25,400 nt of DNA from Phocaeicola_A sp964514145 (GTDB lineage Bacteria > Bacteroidota > Bacteroidia > Bacteroidales > Bacteroidaceae): contig CAZEPM010000015.1 of NCBI GenBank assembly GCA_964514145.1, positions 1 to 25,400 on the forward strand. Reading direction: 5' to 3'. A program made the position numbers and the translations under genes. Shown here in pieces: positions 1 through 8,084 of the stretch; the stretch's first letter is position 1; every line of letters starts with the position of its first letter. The notes below the pieces were generated by a model. That model made no database searches. It saw nothing but the letters and a program-made list of their open reading frames with translations, and had not been told where the DNA came from.

Positions 1-60
1 AAAACCTTTATGAACAGATGTGGAAATAACAGTCCCACGCAGATGCGTGGAAACCGTCAT
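1..60 (-). CDS. Probable 5' end of an unidentified gene leaving the window
   Basis: Read on the minus strand from an ATG at 60, twenty codons stay open to the window edge (MTVSTHLRGTVISTSVHKGF). Just upstream is AGGAGA, five to six bases before the ATG, which looks like a classical Shine-Dalgarno sequence. Such sites are uncommon as start signals in Bacteroidetes, so this argues only weakly for a real start. The frame holds a 6-bp perfect hairpin (35-40 with 45-50). I do not recognise the product from 20 residues. A chance open frame of this length is quite possible. Confidence 0.35.
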   Translation of the reverse strand, partial: MTVSTHLRGTVISTSVHKGF

Positions 61-164
61 ATCTTCTCCTGTTCAACGTGATTGAAGTTTCTTAGGCTTT
101 ATTTATACACGCAGATTGAAGACATAACGCTCCCTTGTTTATTTTCAGTATGTCTTGGAGAGAG

Positions 165-205
165 TTATCCCTATCCAGTTACAAAAATAGGGAATTTCTG
201 GATAA
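165..205. other. Mutually exclusive inverted repeats between trmD and the left-edge gene
   Basis: Three pairings compete here. TTATCC (165-170) can pair with GGATAA (200-205). TATCCAG (172-178) can pair with CTGGATA (198-204). TCCCTAT (168-174) can pair with ATAGGGA (187-193). They cannot all form at once. On the minus strand the element lies after the trmD stop and before the putative start at 60, so it could be a switch-like leader or an imperfect terminator. There is no T-run, and the role is not known. Confidence 0.35.
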
Positions 206-271
206 TCTTACAATTCCCGACCATGACTATTTTGATCGGCACGGTGTTGTTGCGATGATGACAACATGTGG

Positions 272-967
272 TTATGATTCTGAGGATTCGTGGTCAGCAA
301 GCAAATCAGGCCTCAAACGTTTGGTGCGGTCGAAAGATTGTTGAAGTTCCCAGTCGCGGATGTTACGTTCGTGACCGGAAAGTAGCACATCCGGCACACG
401 CCAGCCCTTATATTCGGCAGGTCGCGTATATACGGGAGGTGCCAGGAGATTGTCTTGGAAAGAATCGGACAATGCTGACTGTTCGTCGGAAATGACGCCG
501 GGAATGATGCGTACAATCGCATCGGTCATTACAGCGGCTGCCAGTTCACCTCCTGTCAGCACATAGTCACCGATACTGATTTCTTTCGTTATCAGATGCT
601 CACGAATGCGATAGTCGATGCCTTTAAAGTGTCCGCACAAGATAATCAGGTTTTCCTTTAGCGAGAGATCGTTAGCCATATGCTGCGTAAATTGTTCGCC
701 GTCGGGTGTCGTGAAGATGACTTCATCATACGTGCGTTCGGCTTTCAGCGCGGCAATGCAGCGGTCTATCGGTTCGATTTGCATCACCATGCCGGCACAT
801 CCACCATAAGGATAGTCGTCGACACGTTTATGTTTGTCACGCGTATAATCCCGCAGATTGTGAATATGGATTTCTGCCAGTCCTTTTTTTTGGGCGCGTG
901 CCATGATGGAGCAGTTAAAGAAACTCTCAATCATCTCTGGAAGTACTGTTATAATATCTATTCTCAT
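272..967 (-). CDS. trmD: tRNA (guanine-N1)-methyltransferase TrmD
   Basis: TrmD methylates N1 of guanosine 37, next to the anticodon, using S-adenosylmethionine; this prevents +1 frameshifting. The protein opens MRIDIITVLPEM, carries a CGHFKGIDYRI segment in the knotted SAM site, and has the family signature GDYVLTGGELAA before the C-terminal helical domain (SGHERNIRDW). I chose the ATG at 967, giving 231 residues, a normal TrmD length. The frame runs upstream to a TTG at 1015, but that codon lies upstream of a -7 promoter box at 997-1004 and adds an atypical leader. The gene stands alone here, divergent from ligA, and not in the rpsP-rimM-trmD-rplS order seen in many bacteria. Identification is secure. 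Confidence 0.96.
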   Translation of the reverse strand: MRIDIITVLPEMIESFFNCSIMARAQKKGLAEIHIHNLRDYTRDKHKRVDDYPYGGCAGMVMQIEPIDRCIAALKAERTYDEVIFTTPDGEQFTQHMANDLSLKENLIILCGHFKGIDYRIREHLITKEISIGDYVLTGGELAAAVMTDAIVRIIPGVISDEQSALSDSFQDNLLAPPVYTRPAEYKGWRVPDVLLSGHERNIRDWELQQSFDRTKRLRPDLLADHESSES

Positions 968-996
968 CAATTTCATTTTTAAAGAAACATGGTTTG

Positions 997-1004
997 CAAA
1001 AATA
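997..1004 (-). promoter_or_regulatory. -7 promoter box of trmD
   Basis: On the minus strand this reads TATTTTTG, a perfect match to the Bacteroidetes -7 consensus TAnnTTTG, about 30 bases before the trmD ATG at 967. I see no good -33 TTTG at 19-21 bases upstream. It supports the short start for trmD. Confidence 0.55.
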
Positions 1005-1069
1005 CAAAAAAGCAATAGGGGAGCAGTAAAAAATGCTTGTCTAATGGCCTTTATACCGGTGGAATGATG

Positions 1070-1077
1070 TACATTTG
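1070..1077 (+). promoter_or_regulatory. -7 promoter box of ligA
   Basis: TACATTTG matches TAnnTTTG exactly and lies 29 bases before the ligA ATG. No convincing -33 element is visible. Together with the trmD box it makes a divergent promoter pair with about 65 bases between the two boxes. Confidence 0.55.
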
Positions 1078-1106
1078 TGTAAATCTAATTAAAAGTTTCC
1101 ATAAGA

Positions 1107-3116
1107 ATGACTGAACAAGAACGAATCTTGCAATTGCGCGAAGAATTGCACCGACATAACTACAATTATTATATGCTCAATGCTCCTGTAATTTCTGACA
1201 GGGAGTTTGATTCTCTGATGCATGAATTGCAAGAGCTTGAAGCACTCCATCCGGAGATGGCTGACGAAAATTCTCCTACGATGCGTGTGGGAAGCGATTT
1301 GAACAAGAATTTCAGGCAAGTACCTCATAAGTATCCGATGCTTTCGCTAGCCAATACGTATTCGGAAGGTGAGGTGAAAGAGTTCTACGAGCGTGTACGC
1401 AAAGGTCTTGAAGGAGAGTCGTTTGAAATTTGTTGTGAGTTAAAGTATGACGGGACTTCGATATCACTTACGTATGAGAACGGACGTTTGGTACAGGCAG
1501 TTACGCGAGGAGATGGCGAAAAAGGTGATGATGTGACAGATAATGTGAAAACAATTCGTACAATTCCGTTGGTTTTGCATGGCAAGGGATATCCGACGGT
1601 GTTTGAGATGCGTGGTGAGATTCTGATGCCATGGGATGTGTTTGAGTCGCTCAATCGCGAACGAGAAGCACGAGAGGAACCTCTGTTTGCTAATCCGCGC
1701 AACGCGGCTTCGGGTACACTGAAATTGCAGAACTCCACCGTTGTCGCTTCGCGTCGGTTGGATGCATATTTATATTACATGTTAGGAGAGGAGTTACCTT
1801 GCGATGGACACTTTGAAAATCTGCAATTGGCGGCACAGTGGGGCTTTAAAACCTCTGACAAGATGCGTAAGTGCCGGTCGCTGGAGGAGATCTATGACTA
1901 CATTCATTATTGGGATACGGAACGAAAGAATCTACCGGTAGCTACAGATGGTATTGTATTGAAAGTCAACAGTCTACGCCAGCAGCGAAATTTGGGCTAT
2001 ACAGCAAAGTCACCTAGGTGGGCAATTGCTTACAAATTTCAGGCTGAACGGGCTCTGACACGTTTGAACACGGTGATTTATCAGGTAGGACGCACAGGAG
2101 TTATTACGCCGGTAGCCAATCTGGATCCGGTGCAGTTGTCCGGGACGGTTGTCAGTCGTGCTTCTCTTCATAATGCGGATATCATAGCAAAGCTGGATTT
2201 ACATATCGGAGACTTGGTTTATGTGGAAAAAGGAGGTGAGATTATTCCTAAAATCACGGAGGTAGATCTCAATTCACGTCTACCAGGCAGCGAGAAAGTG
2301 GAATTTATTACGCATTGCCCTGAATGTCAGACTCCGCTTATCCGATATCAAGGAGAGGCAGCTCACTATTGTCCGAATGAGCATACTTGTCCGCCTCAAA
2401 TTAAAGGGCGTATAGAGCATTTTATCAGTCGACGTGCCATGAATATAGAAAGTATTGGTCCTGAGACGGTTGATATGTTCTATCAACGAGGCTGGATTCG
2501 CAATGTGGCTGATTTATACAGTCTGAAAGCTACTGACATTGCTTTGTTGGAGCGTATGGGCAAACGGTCGGCTGAGAATATAGTCAAAGGTATAGCTGCT
2601 TCACGAGAGATTCCTTTTGAGCGCGTGCTTTTTGCTCTTGGCATTCGGTTCGTAGGAGAGACGGTTGCCAAAAAGCTAGCTTATGCATTTAAAAACATAG
2701 ATACTTTAGCAAATGCTTCGTTGGACGACCTAATAAAAGTAGACGAGATTGGCGAAAAAATAGCCATGAGTGTCCGAACGTATTTTGAGAAACCCTACAA
2801 TCTGGAACTCATAACACGCTTGAAAGAGATCGGACTTCAAATGAGTTTGTCAGAAGCGTCAATACAAGTACAGAGTGACAAGTTGAAAGGCCAATCCATC
2901 GTTATCAGCGGAGTCTTTACACATCATTCTCGCGATGAATATAAGGCCTTGATAGAAAAGCATGGTGGAAAGAATATAGGTAGCATTTCATCAAAGACTT
3001 CTTTCATACTGGCCGGCGAAAATATGGGACCTAGCAAATTGGAAAAAGCAAAGAAGCTGGATATAAAAATTGTCAATGAAGATGATTTTTTAAGACTCAT
3101 AGAGTTAAATACATAA
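1107..3116 (+). CDS. ligA: NAD-dependent DNA ligase LigA
   Basis: LigA seals nicks in duplex DNA during replication and repair, using NAD+ to adenylate itself. At 669 residues it has the full usual length. In order: the Ia domain with its NYYMLNAP-type segment (about residues 19-27); the nucleotidyltransferase core with ELKYDG, where Lys113 is the expected adenylation site; the OB fold; a four-cysteine zinc finger (CPECQ, then CPNEHTC); helix-hairpin-helix repeats (LERMGKRSAENIVKGI and similar); and a C-terminal BRCT domain (about residues 590-669). The ATG at 1107 fits family N-termini. It is transcribed away from trmD, and dapA follows after 53 bases with its own promoter box. Confidence 0.98.
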   Translation: MTEQERILQLREELHRHNYNYYMLNAPVISDREFDSLMHELQELEALHPEMADENSPTMRVGSDLNKNFRQVPHKYPMLSLANTYSEGEVKEFYERVRKGLEGESFEICCELKYDGTSISLTYENGRLVQAVTRGDGEKGDDVTDNVKTIRTIPLVLHGKGYPTVFEMRGEILMPWDVFESLNREREAREEPLFANPRNAASGTLKLQNSTVVASRRLDAYLYYMLGEELPCDGHFENLQLAAQWGFKTSDKMRKCRSLEEIYDYIHYWDTERKNLPVATDGIVLKVNSLRQQRNLGYTAKSPRWAIAYKFQAERALTRLNTVIYQVGRTGVITPVANLDPVQLSGTVVSRASLHNADIIAKLDLHIGDLVYVEKGGEIIPKITEVDLNSRLPGSEKVEFITHCPECQTPLIRYQGEAAHYCPNEHTCPPQIKGRIEHFISRRAMNIESIGPETVDMFYQRGWIRNVADLYSLKATDIALLERMGKRSAENIVKGIAASREIPFERVLFALGIRFVGETVAKKLAYAFKNIDTLANASLDDLIKVDEIGEKIAMSVRTYFEKPYNLELITRLKEIGLQMSLSEASIQVQSDKLKGQSIVISGVFTHHSRDEYKALIEKHGGKNIGSISSKTSFILAGENMGPSKLEKAKKLDIKIVNEDDFLRLIELNT

Positions 3117-3128
3117 GCAAAATATTAG

Positions 3129-3136
3129 TATTTTTG
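3129..3136 (+). promoter_or_regulatory. -7 promoter box of dapA
   Basis: TATTTTTG in the ligA-dapA gap fits TAnnTTTG exactly and lies 33 bases before the dapA ATG. This suggests dapA can be transcribed on its own as well as by readthrough from ligA. Confidence 0.5.
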
Positions 3137-3169
3137 TGACTTTAAAAAATAACGACTTATAAGAAATTT

Positions 3170-4063
3170 ATGATACACCGACAGTTCAGAGGGATGGGAG
3201 TAGCTTTAATTACTCCTTTTAAAAAAGATGATAGTGTAGATTATCCTGCTTTGATGCGTTTAGTAGATCATCTGCTTCTTAATGGAACCGATTTTTTATG
3301 TGTATTAGGAACTACTGCAGAAACACCGACACTGACAACTGCAGAAAAAAACAAAATTAAGTCAATGGTAATTGAGCGAGTAAACGGTCGTGTTCCTATC
3401 TTATTGGGATGCGGAGGCAATAACACTCAAGCGATTGTAAACTCACTCAAGCAAGATGATTGGAAAGGAGTAGACGCTATTCTGTCTGTTGTACCATATT
3501 ATAATAAGCCATCTCAAGAGGGGATATACCAGCATTATAAGGCTATTGCCAACTCTACGGATCTGCCTATTGTATTATATAATGTTCCGGGACGTACTGG
3601 AGTGAATATGACTGCAGAAACTACCTTACGCATTGCACGCGATTTTCCGAATATAATTGCTATCAAAGAAGCTTCAGGAAATATCACTCAAATGGATGAC
3701 ATTATCAAAAATAAACCGGATAACTTTGACGTTATTTCGGGAGATGACGGAATCACTTTTCCGCTCATTACCTTAGGAGCTGTTGGGGTTATCTCTGTGA
3801 TAGGGAATGCTTTTCCACGAGAATTCAGTCGCATGACACGACTGGCCTTACAAGGAGATTATGCTAATGCACTTGTTATACATCATAAATTTACCGAACT
3901 GTTTAACTTACTATTTGTTGATGGTAATCCGGCTGGAGTAAAAGCAATGCTTCATGCTATGGGTTTCATTGAGAATAAATTAAGATTGCCTTTAATTCCT
4001 ACACGTATAACAACATACGAGAAAATGCATCAAATATTGCAAGAATTGAATATCAGATATTAA
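3170..4063 (+). CDS. dapA: 4-hydroxy-tetrahydrodipicolinate synthase DapA
   Basis: DapA condenses pyruvate with aspartate semialdehyde, the first committed step to diaminopimelate and lysine, and so feeds peptidoglycan synthesis. It is a 297-residue TIM barrel. The substrate-binding GTTAETPTL lies at residues 47-55. Tyr111 (in VPYYNKP) and Tyr137 (in LYNVPGRTG) match the catalytic tyrosines of the family. Lys166 in IAIKEASG is the Schiff-base lysine. The ISGDDG segment after it fits DapA. Other members of the wider N-acetylneuraminate lyase family are less likely given the complete DapA motif set. No terminator is visible after it; a small ORF starts 55 bases downstream. Confidence 0.96.
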   Translation: MIHRQFRGMGVALITPFKKDDSVDYPALMRLVDHLLLNGTDFLCVLGTTAETPTLTTAEKNKIKSMVIERVNGRVPILLGCGGNNTQAIVNSLKQDDWKGVDAILSVVPYYNKPSQEGIYQHYKAIANSTDLPIVLYNVPGRTGVNMTAETTLRIARDFPNIIAIKEASGNITQMDDIIKNKPDNFDVISGDDGITFPLITLGAVGVISVIGNAFPREFSRMTRLALQGDYANALVIHHKFTELFNLLFVDGNPAGVKAMLHAMGFIENKLRLPLIPTRITTYEKMHQILQELNIRY

Positions 4064-4118
4064 AGTGAAATAATCTTAGGCATAATTAAAAAATAAAATT
4101 TACATCCACAAAAACACA

Positions 4119-4283
4119 ATGAAAACAGACAAAGACGAATACGACAAAATGGTAGAGGCTTACAAAGAAATAACAAAATACGAACTAAAAATACGTATAA
4201 AATTAATCAAAACCTACCTCTTAATCATGGCTATAATAGCAACAATAATAGCTAGCATATTTTACTTTACATACTATTACTAA
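4119..4283 (+). CDS. Small single-pass membrane protein, unrecognised
   Basis: A 54-codon ORF begins with ATG at 4119 and ends with TAA at 4281-4283. The protein has a charged N-terminal half (MKTDKDEYDKMVEAYKEITK, about residues 1-20), a basic stretch (KIRIKLIKT), then one hydrophobic helix (about residues 33-50, rich in Ile, Ala and Leu) and a short aromatic tail ending YYY. That fits a small inner-membrane protein with its N-terminus in the cytoplasm by the positive-inside rule. I recognise no family. It follows dapA on the same strand and faces the HTH gene convergently. The codon pattern is AT-rich like its neighbours. The compositional layout makes chance unlikely, but homologues would be needed to prove it. 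Confidence 0.6.
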   Translation: MKTDKDEYDKMVEAYKEITKYELKIRIKLIKTYLLIMAIIATIIASIFYFTYYY

Positions 4284-4350
4284 CTATTAACATAATCAGG
4301 ATTATGTTTAATAGATATAGGAATTCAGAACCATCAGGACTGTTTTCCGC

Positions 4351-4388
4351 AAATGAAAAAAGCCAACTAACTCGCTGAATTAGTTGGC
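4351..4388 (-). terminator. Rho-independent terminator of the HTH gene
   Basis: A perfect 9-bp stem, GCCAACTAA (4362-4370) with TTAGTTGGC (4380-4388), and a 9-base loop. On the minus strand it is followed at once by six T and then CATTT. It lies 16 bases beyond the HTH stop codon. On the plus strand no T-run follows, so it is oriented for the minus-strand gene. Confidence 0.8.
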
Positions 4389-4403
4389 AATCATATAAAT
4401 TTT

Positions 4404-4670
4404 CTAAATATCCTTCTTCTGCTTTTGTTCTTGAAGAATTTGGAGTGCTTTTTCGAGAACAGCAGTATCATCTAATTGCACAAGTCCACCATCTGGACCG
4501 GATTCTATATGAATACCGACACTTTCTCCAGCTTTAAAGTTCTGGCCACCAAAAAAATTACGCACTGTATCTACACTCATATTTAATTCGTCGGCAATTC
4601 TATGCATACTTCCATTAGGTAATGAATCTTTAATTCTCCGAAGTTCATTAAATGTTATAGTCCTATTCAT
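4404..4670 (-). CDS. Small helix-turn-helix DNA-binding protein
   Basis: An 88-residue protein with a likely helix-turn-helix over about residues 16-40 (MHRIADELNMSVDTVRNFFGG), a pattern like repressor or sigma-type recognition helices. A glycine-rich, acidic segment follows (ESGPDGGLVQLDD), then a C-terminal helix ending in charged residues (LEKALQILQEQKQKKDI) that could mediate dimerisation. Short proteins with this layout are, as I recall, conserved in Bacteroidales as unnamed DNA-binding proteins; the target is unknown. It is a one-gene unit: a -7 box lies 83 bases upstream and a strong terminator directly follows. It separates the dapA side from the bat operon, but nothing shows that it regulates either. 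Confidence 0.8.
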   Translation of the reverse strand: MNRTITFNELRRIKDSLPNGSMHRIADELNMSVDTVRNFFGGQNFKAGESVGIHIESGPDGGLVQLDDTAVLEKALQILQEQKQKKDI

Positions 4671-4752
4671 GGCATAAAAAAAATTAATATTTTAAAGTTT
4701 TTTATATTTTACAATAAAACAGAATTAAATATTTCCACCTCATTGTAAGTCA

Positions 4753-4760
4753 CAAAGTTA
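4753..4760 (-). promoter_or_regulatory. -7 promoter box of the HTH gene
   Basis: On the minus strand this reads TAACTTTG, a perfect TAnnTTTG match. It lies between the last bat-operon gene (stop at 4850) and the HTH gene (ATG at 4670), leaving an AT-rich leader of about 75 bases. The expected -33 position has TTTC instead of TTTG. Confidence 0.5.
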
Positions 4761-4849
4761 GCAAATTATTTAAAAAAGAAAGCCTTTCGTCTTATTTTTT
4801 TACAAATAAGTTAATAAGGCAACCCTTTATCAAGTCTTTCTATAAAATC

Positions 4850-5425
4850 TCAAGTGAACATAAGAAATATCATGTAAAATAGAAAAGCAAAAGCTGTAGC
4901 AATTAATGTGAAGATAAGTAAGGAAATATCTGGGATATAATATCCACCAACTGTATATTTATTAGATAAATTGTTCTTTTTTGACTTTAGATATCTCTGT
5001 ACAAAGTGATATAAAATATAACCAATGACTATGGGAATGAAATATAATAGATGTTTCTGCCATTGAGATAAAAAATGAAGTATATTTCCCCAACCATATA
5101 GCACAGTAATGATCATTACGCATATAAATAACGAAAAGCTCCGAATTAAATATAAAAAGAACACTATGTATGAAAAGATAATTCCCTTTTCTAAGGAATA
5201 ATGAGGAAAAATAACAGATAGCCCCTTATTAAGCAAAACCAATAAAGCCATTAATCCCAAAAGAAAGCAGATATTTCTTTTATGGTTATTATGAACGATT
5301 ATATAGAGCCATACAATACATAGTGGTATTAAGAGGTAGAAACATGTAGCTAGATTATCAAAACCTTGAGAAATTATAGAATCATCTCCATAGTATGTAT
5401 TATATAGCTCTATCCAATAATGCAT
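4850..5425 (-). CDS. Polytopic membrane protein at the end of the bat operon, unrecognised
   Basis: A 191-residue, strongly hydrophobic protein with about six predicted membrane helices: roughly residues 26-45, 52-72, 83-110, 123-143 and 166-190, with short basic loops (HNNHKR, KSKKNN) that favour a cytoplasmic location for those loops. There is no signal peptide and I see no catalytic motif. The general layout recalls a PAP2-type phosphatase, but the KxxxxxxRP, PSGH and SRxxxxxHxxxD motifs are absent, so I do not call it one. It starts 8 bases after the batE stop and is clearly co-transcribed as the last gene of the operon. Its function is unknown; it may be a membrane partner of BatE or an unrelated passenger. 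Confidence 0.75.
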   Translation of the reverse strand: MHYWIELYNTYYGDDSIISQGFDNLATCFYLLIPLCIVWLYIIVHNNHKRNICFLLGLMALLVLLNKGLSVIFPHYSLEKGIIFSYIVFFLYLIRSFSLFICVMIITVLYGWGNILHFLSQWQKHLLYFIPIVIGYILYHFVQRYLKSKKNNLSNKYTVGGYYIPDISLLIFTLIATAFAFLFYMIFLMFT

Positions 5426-5433
5426 ATAAACTT

Positions 5434-6225
5434 CTAGATAATTTCAATAGCCTCTTTGGGAATCCACCCAATATTTCCATCTTCTAATTGAATTTCATAC
5501 CACTCTTTCATTGTTTGATCTTTGAGTTGTACTTTATGCCCTTCATGCAGAATAAAGAGATCAGTTCCTCCCTCATCAGGTGTACTCTTCGCTGTAACAC
5601 TTGGTGTCATAATAATAGCATATTGTCTATTTAGTAATTTATTTTTCTGCTGAAAAGCAAATATATTAGCAAGTATAGAACAAAGAAGTAACACAAGTGC
5701 ACCGATAAAACCAATCTTCTTCCATAGCAATAGCTTGCTAAATATATATACTAGGAAAAAGATTAATGTCAGCAAAAATAAAGCCACTGCTCCCCCAGCC
5801 CAGCTGTCAGTACTGAACATGTTGCGTATAGAATTTATCCAACTAATTAAAAAGAAATCATCTACAGTATTGATCTTATCTACTGTTTTATTTCTTGCCA
5901 TTTCCAGATTGAAACGTATAGCATTATCGCCAGGAGCTAATAAGTAAGCACGTTCATAATTTAATATAGATTTGGCGATATTCCCAGATTTATAATAACA
6001 GTTCCCCAAATTATAATATATATCTGCTGATTCTCCTTTTGTTGACAGAATGGTTTCATATATATTGATTGCCGATGCATAATCTTCTTTAATATAAAAG
6101 CTGTCTGCTGCCATTTTAGTTACAACTTGCTGGCTAACAGATATGGAATCAACATTTTGTGCTTCTAATTTATAGAAGCTCAAACAGAACAAAATTAATA
6201 TTATATATATGATTTTACTTTTCAT
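5434..6225 (-). CDS. batE: BatE: TPR and SH3-like aerotolerance protein
   Basis: This 263-residue protein has an N-terminal signal sequence (about residues 1-22, ending LEAQ). A TPR block follows (about residues 35-105, with YYNLGNCYYKSGNIAKSILNYERAY). Two membrane helices lie at about 140-165 and 170-192. The C-terminal beta-rich domain resembles a bacterial SH3 domain (about 200-263, ending WYEIQLEDGNIGWIPKEAIEI). That order fits BatE of the Bacteroides aerotolerance operon: TPRs outside the cytoplasm, a membrane hairpin, then a second extracytoplasmic domain that may bind peptide or cell wall. Its ATG overlaps the batD stop codon by 4 bases, a sign of coupled translation. The biochemical role is not known. 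Confidence 0.85.
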   Translation of the reverse strand: MKSKIIYIILILFCLSFYKLEAQNVDSISVSQQVVTKMAADSFYIKEDYASAINIYETILSTKGESADIYYNLGNCYYKSGNIAKSILNYERAYLLAPGDNAIRFNLEMARNKTVDKINTVDDFFLISWINSIRNMFSTDSWAGGAVALFLLTLIFFLVYIFSKLLLWKKIGFIGALVLLLCSILANIFAFQQKNKLLNRQYAIIMTPSVTAKSTPDEGGTDLFILHEGHKVQLKDQTMKEWYEIQLEDGNIGWIPKEAIEII

Positions 6226-8069
6226 ACTTTTTTTGATTTTAACTGTTTTATATTATCCTCTATTTTACCAATTACATCAATCGCAGATGCATATACCTTA
6301 TCCATAGCTTCATTCTCATTTCTCGGAGCATAACGTGCGAACTCACATTCGTTTAGTGAATTCATAAACGCTTGTATTACATCGGAAGAAATACCATAAT
6401 GGATAAGCTCATTTTCTACATTATCTTTTGTCAAACGAGAAACCGGTATATTCAGTTTATCACTAACATATCCCCACATCGCTTTTAAGACTTCATCATA
6501 AAATTCTTCTTTTCGATTTGCTGATAAAAGCTGGAAAGCTTTCTTCATACGTTTGGTAACCAGTTTGTTAGCTTTCTTCGTGCGCATCTTGACAATATTT
6601 GCATTCTCGACTGCATGCTTTCGTCCAATAATGATGACAATCACAAATAATATAAACGATATAATATACCAACAATAGTATTCTAATGAACCACAGAAGA
6701 ATTCTCCGGATTTGTGCAATGTTGTCTCACCAAGTTTTATATATAAAATGTCTTTACCTAAAATCTTTACATCCTCTTGAGATGTAAAATTTGTAATCAT
6801 TTGAGTTGCATCACCTTCCCCTTTTGTTACATTAAGTTCGTACTCTTCTGTTCGCAGAGTTTTATAACTCTTTGTTTTCAAATCAAAATAAGTAAGCTCT
6901 ACTGCGGGAATTTTATACGTGCCAGGATGACGCGGAATTGCCAGATATTCAAAAATCTTATTACCTGATAATCCATTGTTTGTTAAAGAGAACTGATCAT
7001 CAACCTTAGGATCATAAACTTCAAAGTCATGAGGGAACTTAACATCTGGTGTAGAAATTAATTTCATATTTCCAACGCCAGATACAACTAATCTCAGGGT
7101 AACGGCTTCTCCCGTTTTAAGTTCTTGTGTATTGATAGAAGAACTCAAAGAAAAATCTCCAACAGTACCTGTATATGATGCCGGTTTATTATCGGGTAAA
7201 GGTAAAACATTCACAGATACTTTAGGAGCCGTAATTTTGCGCCGAACTTCAGTATAGTTAGATCCACCATTAAAGAAATCAAAAGGATTGTTAATCTGTA
7301 TTTCCTGAGCTATAACACCTTCAAACGTTATAGAAGGGATTTCAAGTTCACCTGTTTGTTGTGGGAATAACACATATTGACTCCATACAAGTGTTTTATA
7401 GTTACGTCCTTTATAATGTTCTAATGAAAATGTTTTATTACGAGGTAAAGAAACTTCTTGCGTATGAAAACCTTTTAAATCTGGCATTTTACCTTGAAGG
7501 CCAACTAGATTTAAAGTAGTATATACCTTGTATGTCAGCAAAATAGCTTCTTGTTCATACACTTTTGTCTTGTTGACTGATGCAACAATAAACAAATCAT
7601 TATTTGATATGTTACCTGACGTGCTACTGCTATTAGCGACATTTGCTCCTGTCTGATTATTACCTCCACTATTTTGATCTGGTGGCAACACCTTAATAGT
7701 TACAGAATTTGAAGTATACTGTTCGTTATCTACCTTGATTGTTGCACCCGAAATCGTAAATTCTCCTTCCTTGATTGCCGATAAAATATAAGTATACGTT
7801 ACAGTACTCGAATTTGAAATATTTCTTCCGTTAATAACTTGAACACTTGTCTGTTGCGAACGAGTTGGTCCCATTAATACGTCAAAATCTGTAATAGATG
7901 GAGCACGAAAATCTTTTACGTCTGTAGAATTAATAACGAAAGTCAATCTGAATTGTTCACCATTCACAACAACATCAGGAGCTGAAGCTGTAAATTGGAT
8001 TTCGTCTGCATACGCAACCAATCTTGTTATACAAATTAATATTATAAATACTAACTTCCTCATATTCAT
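6222..8069 (-). CDS. batD: BatD: anchored beta-sandwich aerotolerance protein
   Basis: A 615-residue protein with a signal peptide (about residues 1-21, cleavage after AYA), a long beta-rich region facing the periplasm (about 22-455), one membrane helix (about 463-483) and a basic cytoplasmic tail of about 130 residues. The first part contains PDVVVNGEQFRLTFVIN and further repeats of the kind 'x-GEAVTLRLVVSGVGN', typical of BatD and related oxygen-tolerance proteins. A low-complexity linker rich in Ser, Asn and Gly (about 130-157) joins two sandwich blocks. batC ends 15 bases upstream and batE overlaps the end. It may present or receive partners of the VWA proteins BatA and BatB; this is inference from the operon. 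Confidence 0.9.
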   Translation of the reverse strand: MNMRKLVFIILICITRLVAYADEIQFTASAPDVVVNGEQFRLTFVINSTDVKDFRAPSITDFDVLMGPTRSQQTSVQVINGRNISNSSTVTYTYILSAIKEGEFTISGATIKVDNEQYTSNSVTIKVLPPDQNSGGNNQTGANVANSSSTSGNISNNDLFIVASVNKTKVYEQEAILLTYKVYTTLNLVGLQGKMPDLKGFHTQEVSLPRNKTFSLEHYKGRNYKTLVWSQYVLFPQQTGELEIPSITFEGVIAQEIQINNPFDFFNGGSNYTEVRRKITAPKVSVNVLPLPDNKPASYTGTVGDFSLSSSINTQELKTGEAVTLRLVVSGVGNMKLISTPDVKFPHDFEVYDPKVDDQFSLTNNGLSGNKIFEYLAIPRHPGTYKIPAVELTYFDLKTKSYKTLRTEEYELNVTKGEGDATQMITNFTSQEDVKILGKDILYIKLGETTLHKSGEFFCGSLEYYCWYIISFILFVIVIIIGRKHAVENANIVKMRTKKANKLVTKRMKKAFQLLSANRKEEFYDEVLKAMWGYVSDKLNIPVSRLTKDNVENELIHYGISSDVIQAFMNSLNECEFARYAPRNENEAMDKVYASAIDVIGKIEDNIKQLKSKKV

Positions 8070-8084
8070 ACTTTATTAATAGCA

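Noticed and set aside
35..50. CCACGC-AGAT-GCGTGG perfect hairpin
   Set aside because: No T-run on either strand and it lies inside a putative coding frame, so I do not call it a terminator or operator.
135..344. Plus-strand ORF of 69 codons near the left edge
   Set aside because: It overlaps the end of trmD on the other strand and shows no family features; composition is that of a shadow frame.
4791..4810. CTTATTT/AAATAAG hairpin after the last bat-operon gene
   Set aside because: Only one G-C pair, and no T-run follows on the minus strand; too weak to call as the operon terminator.
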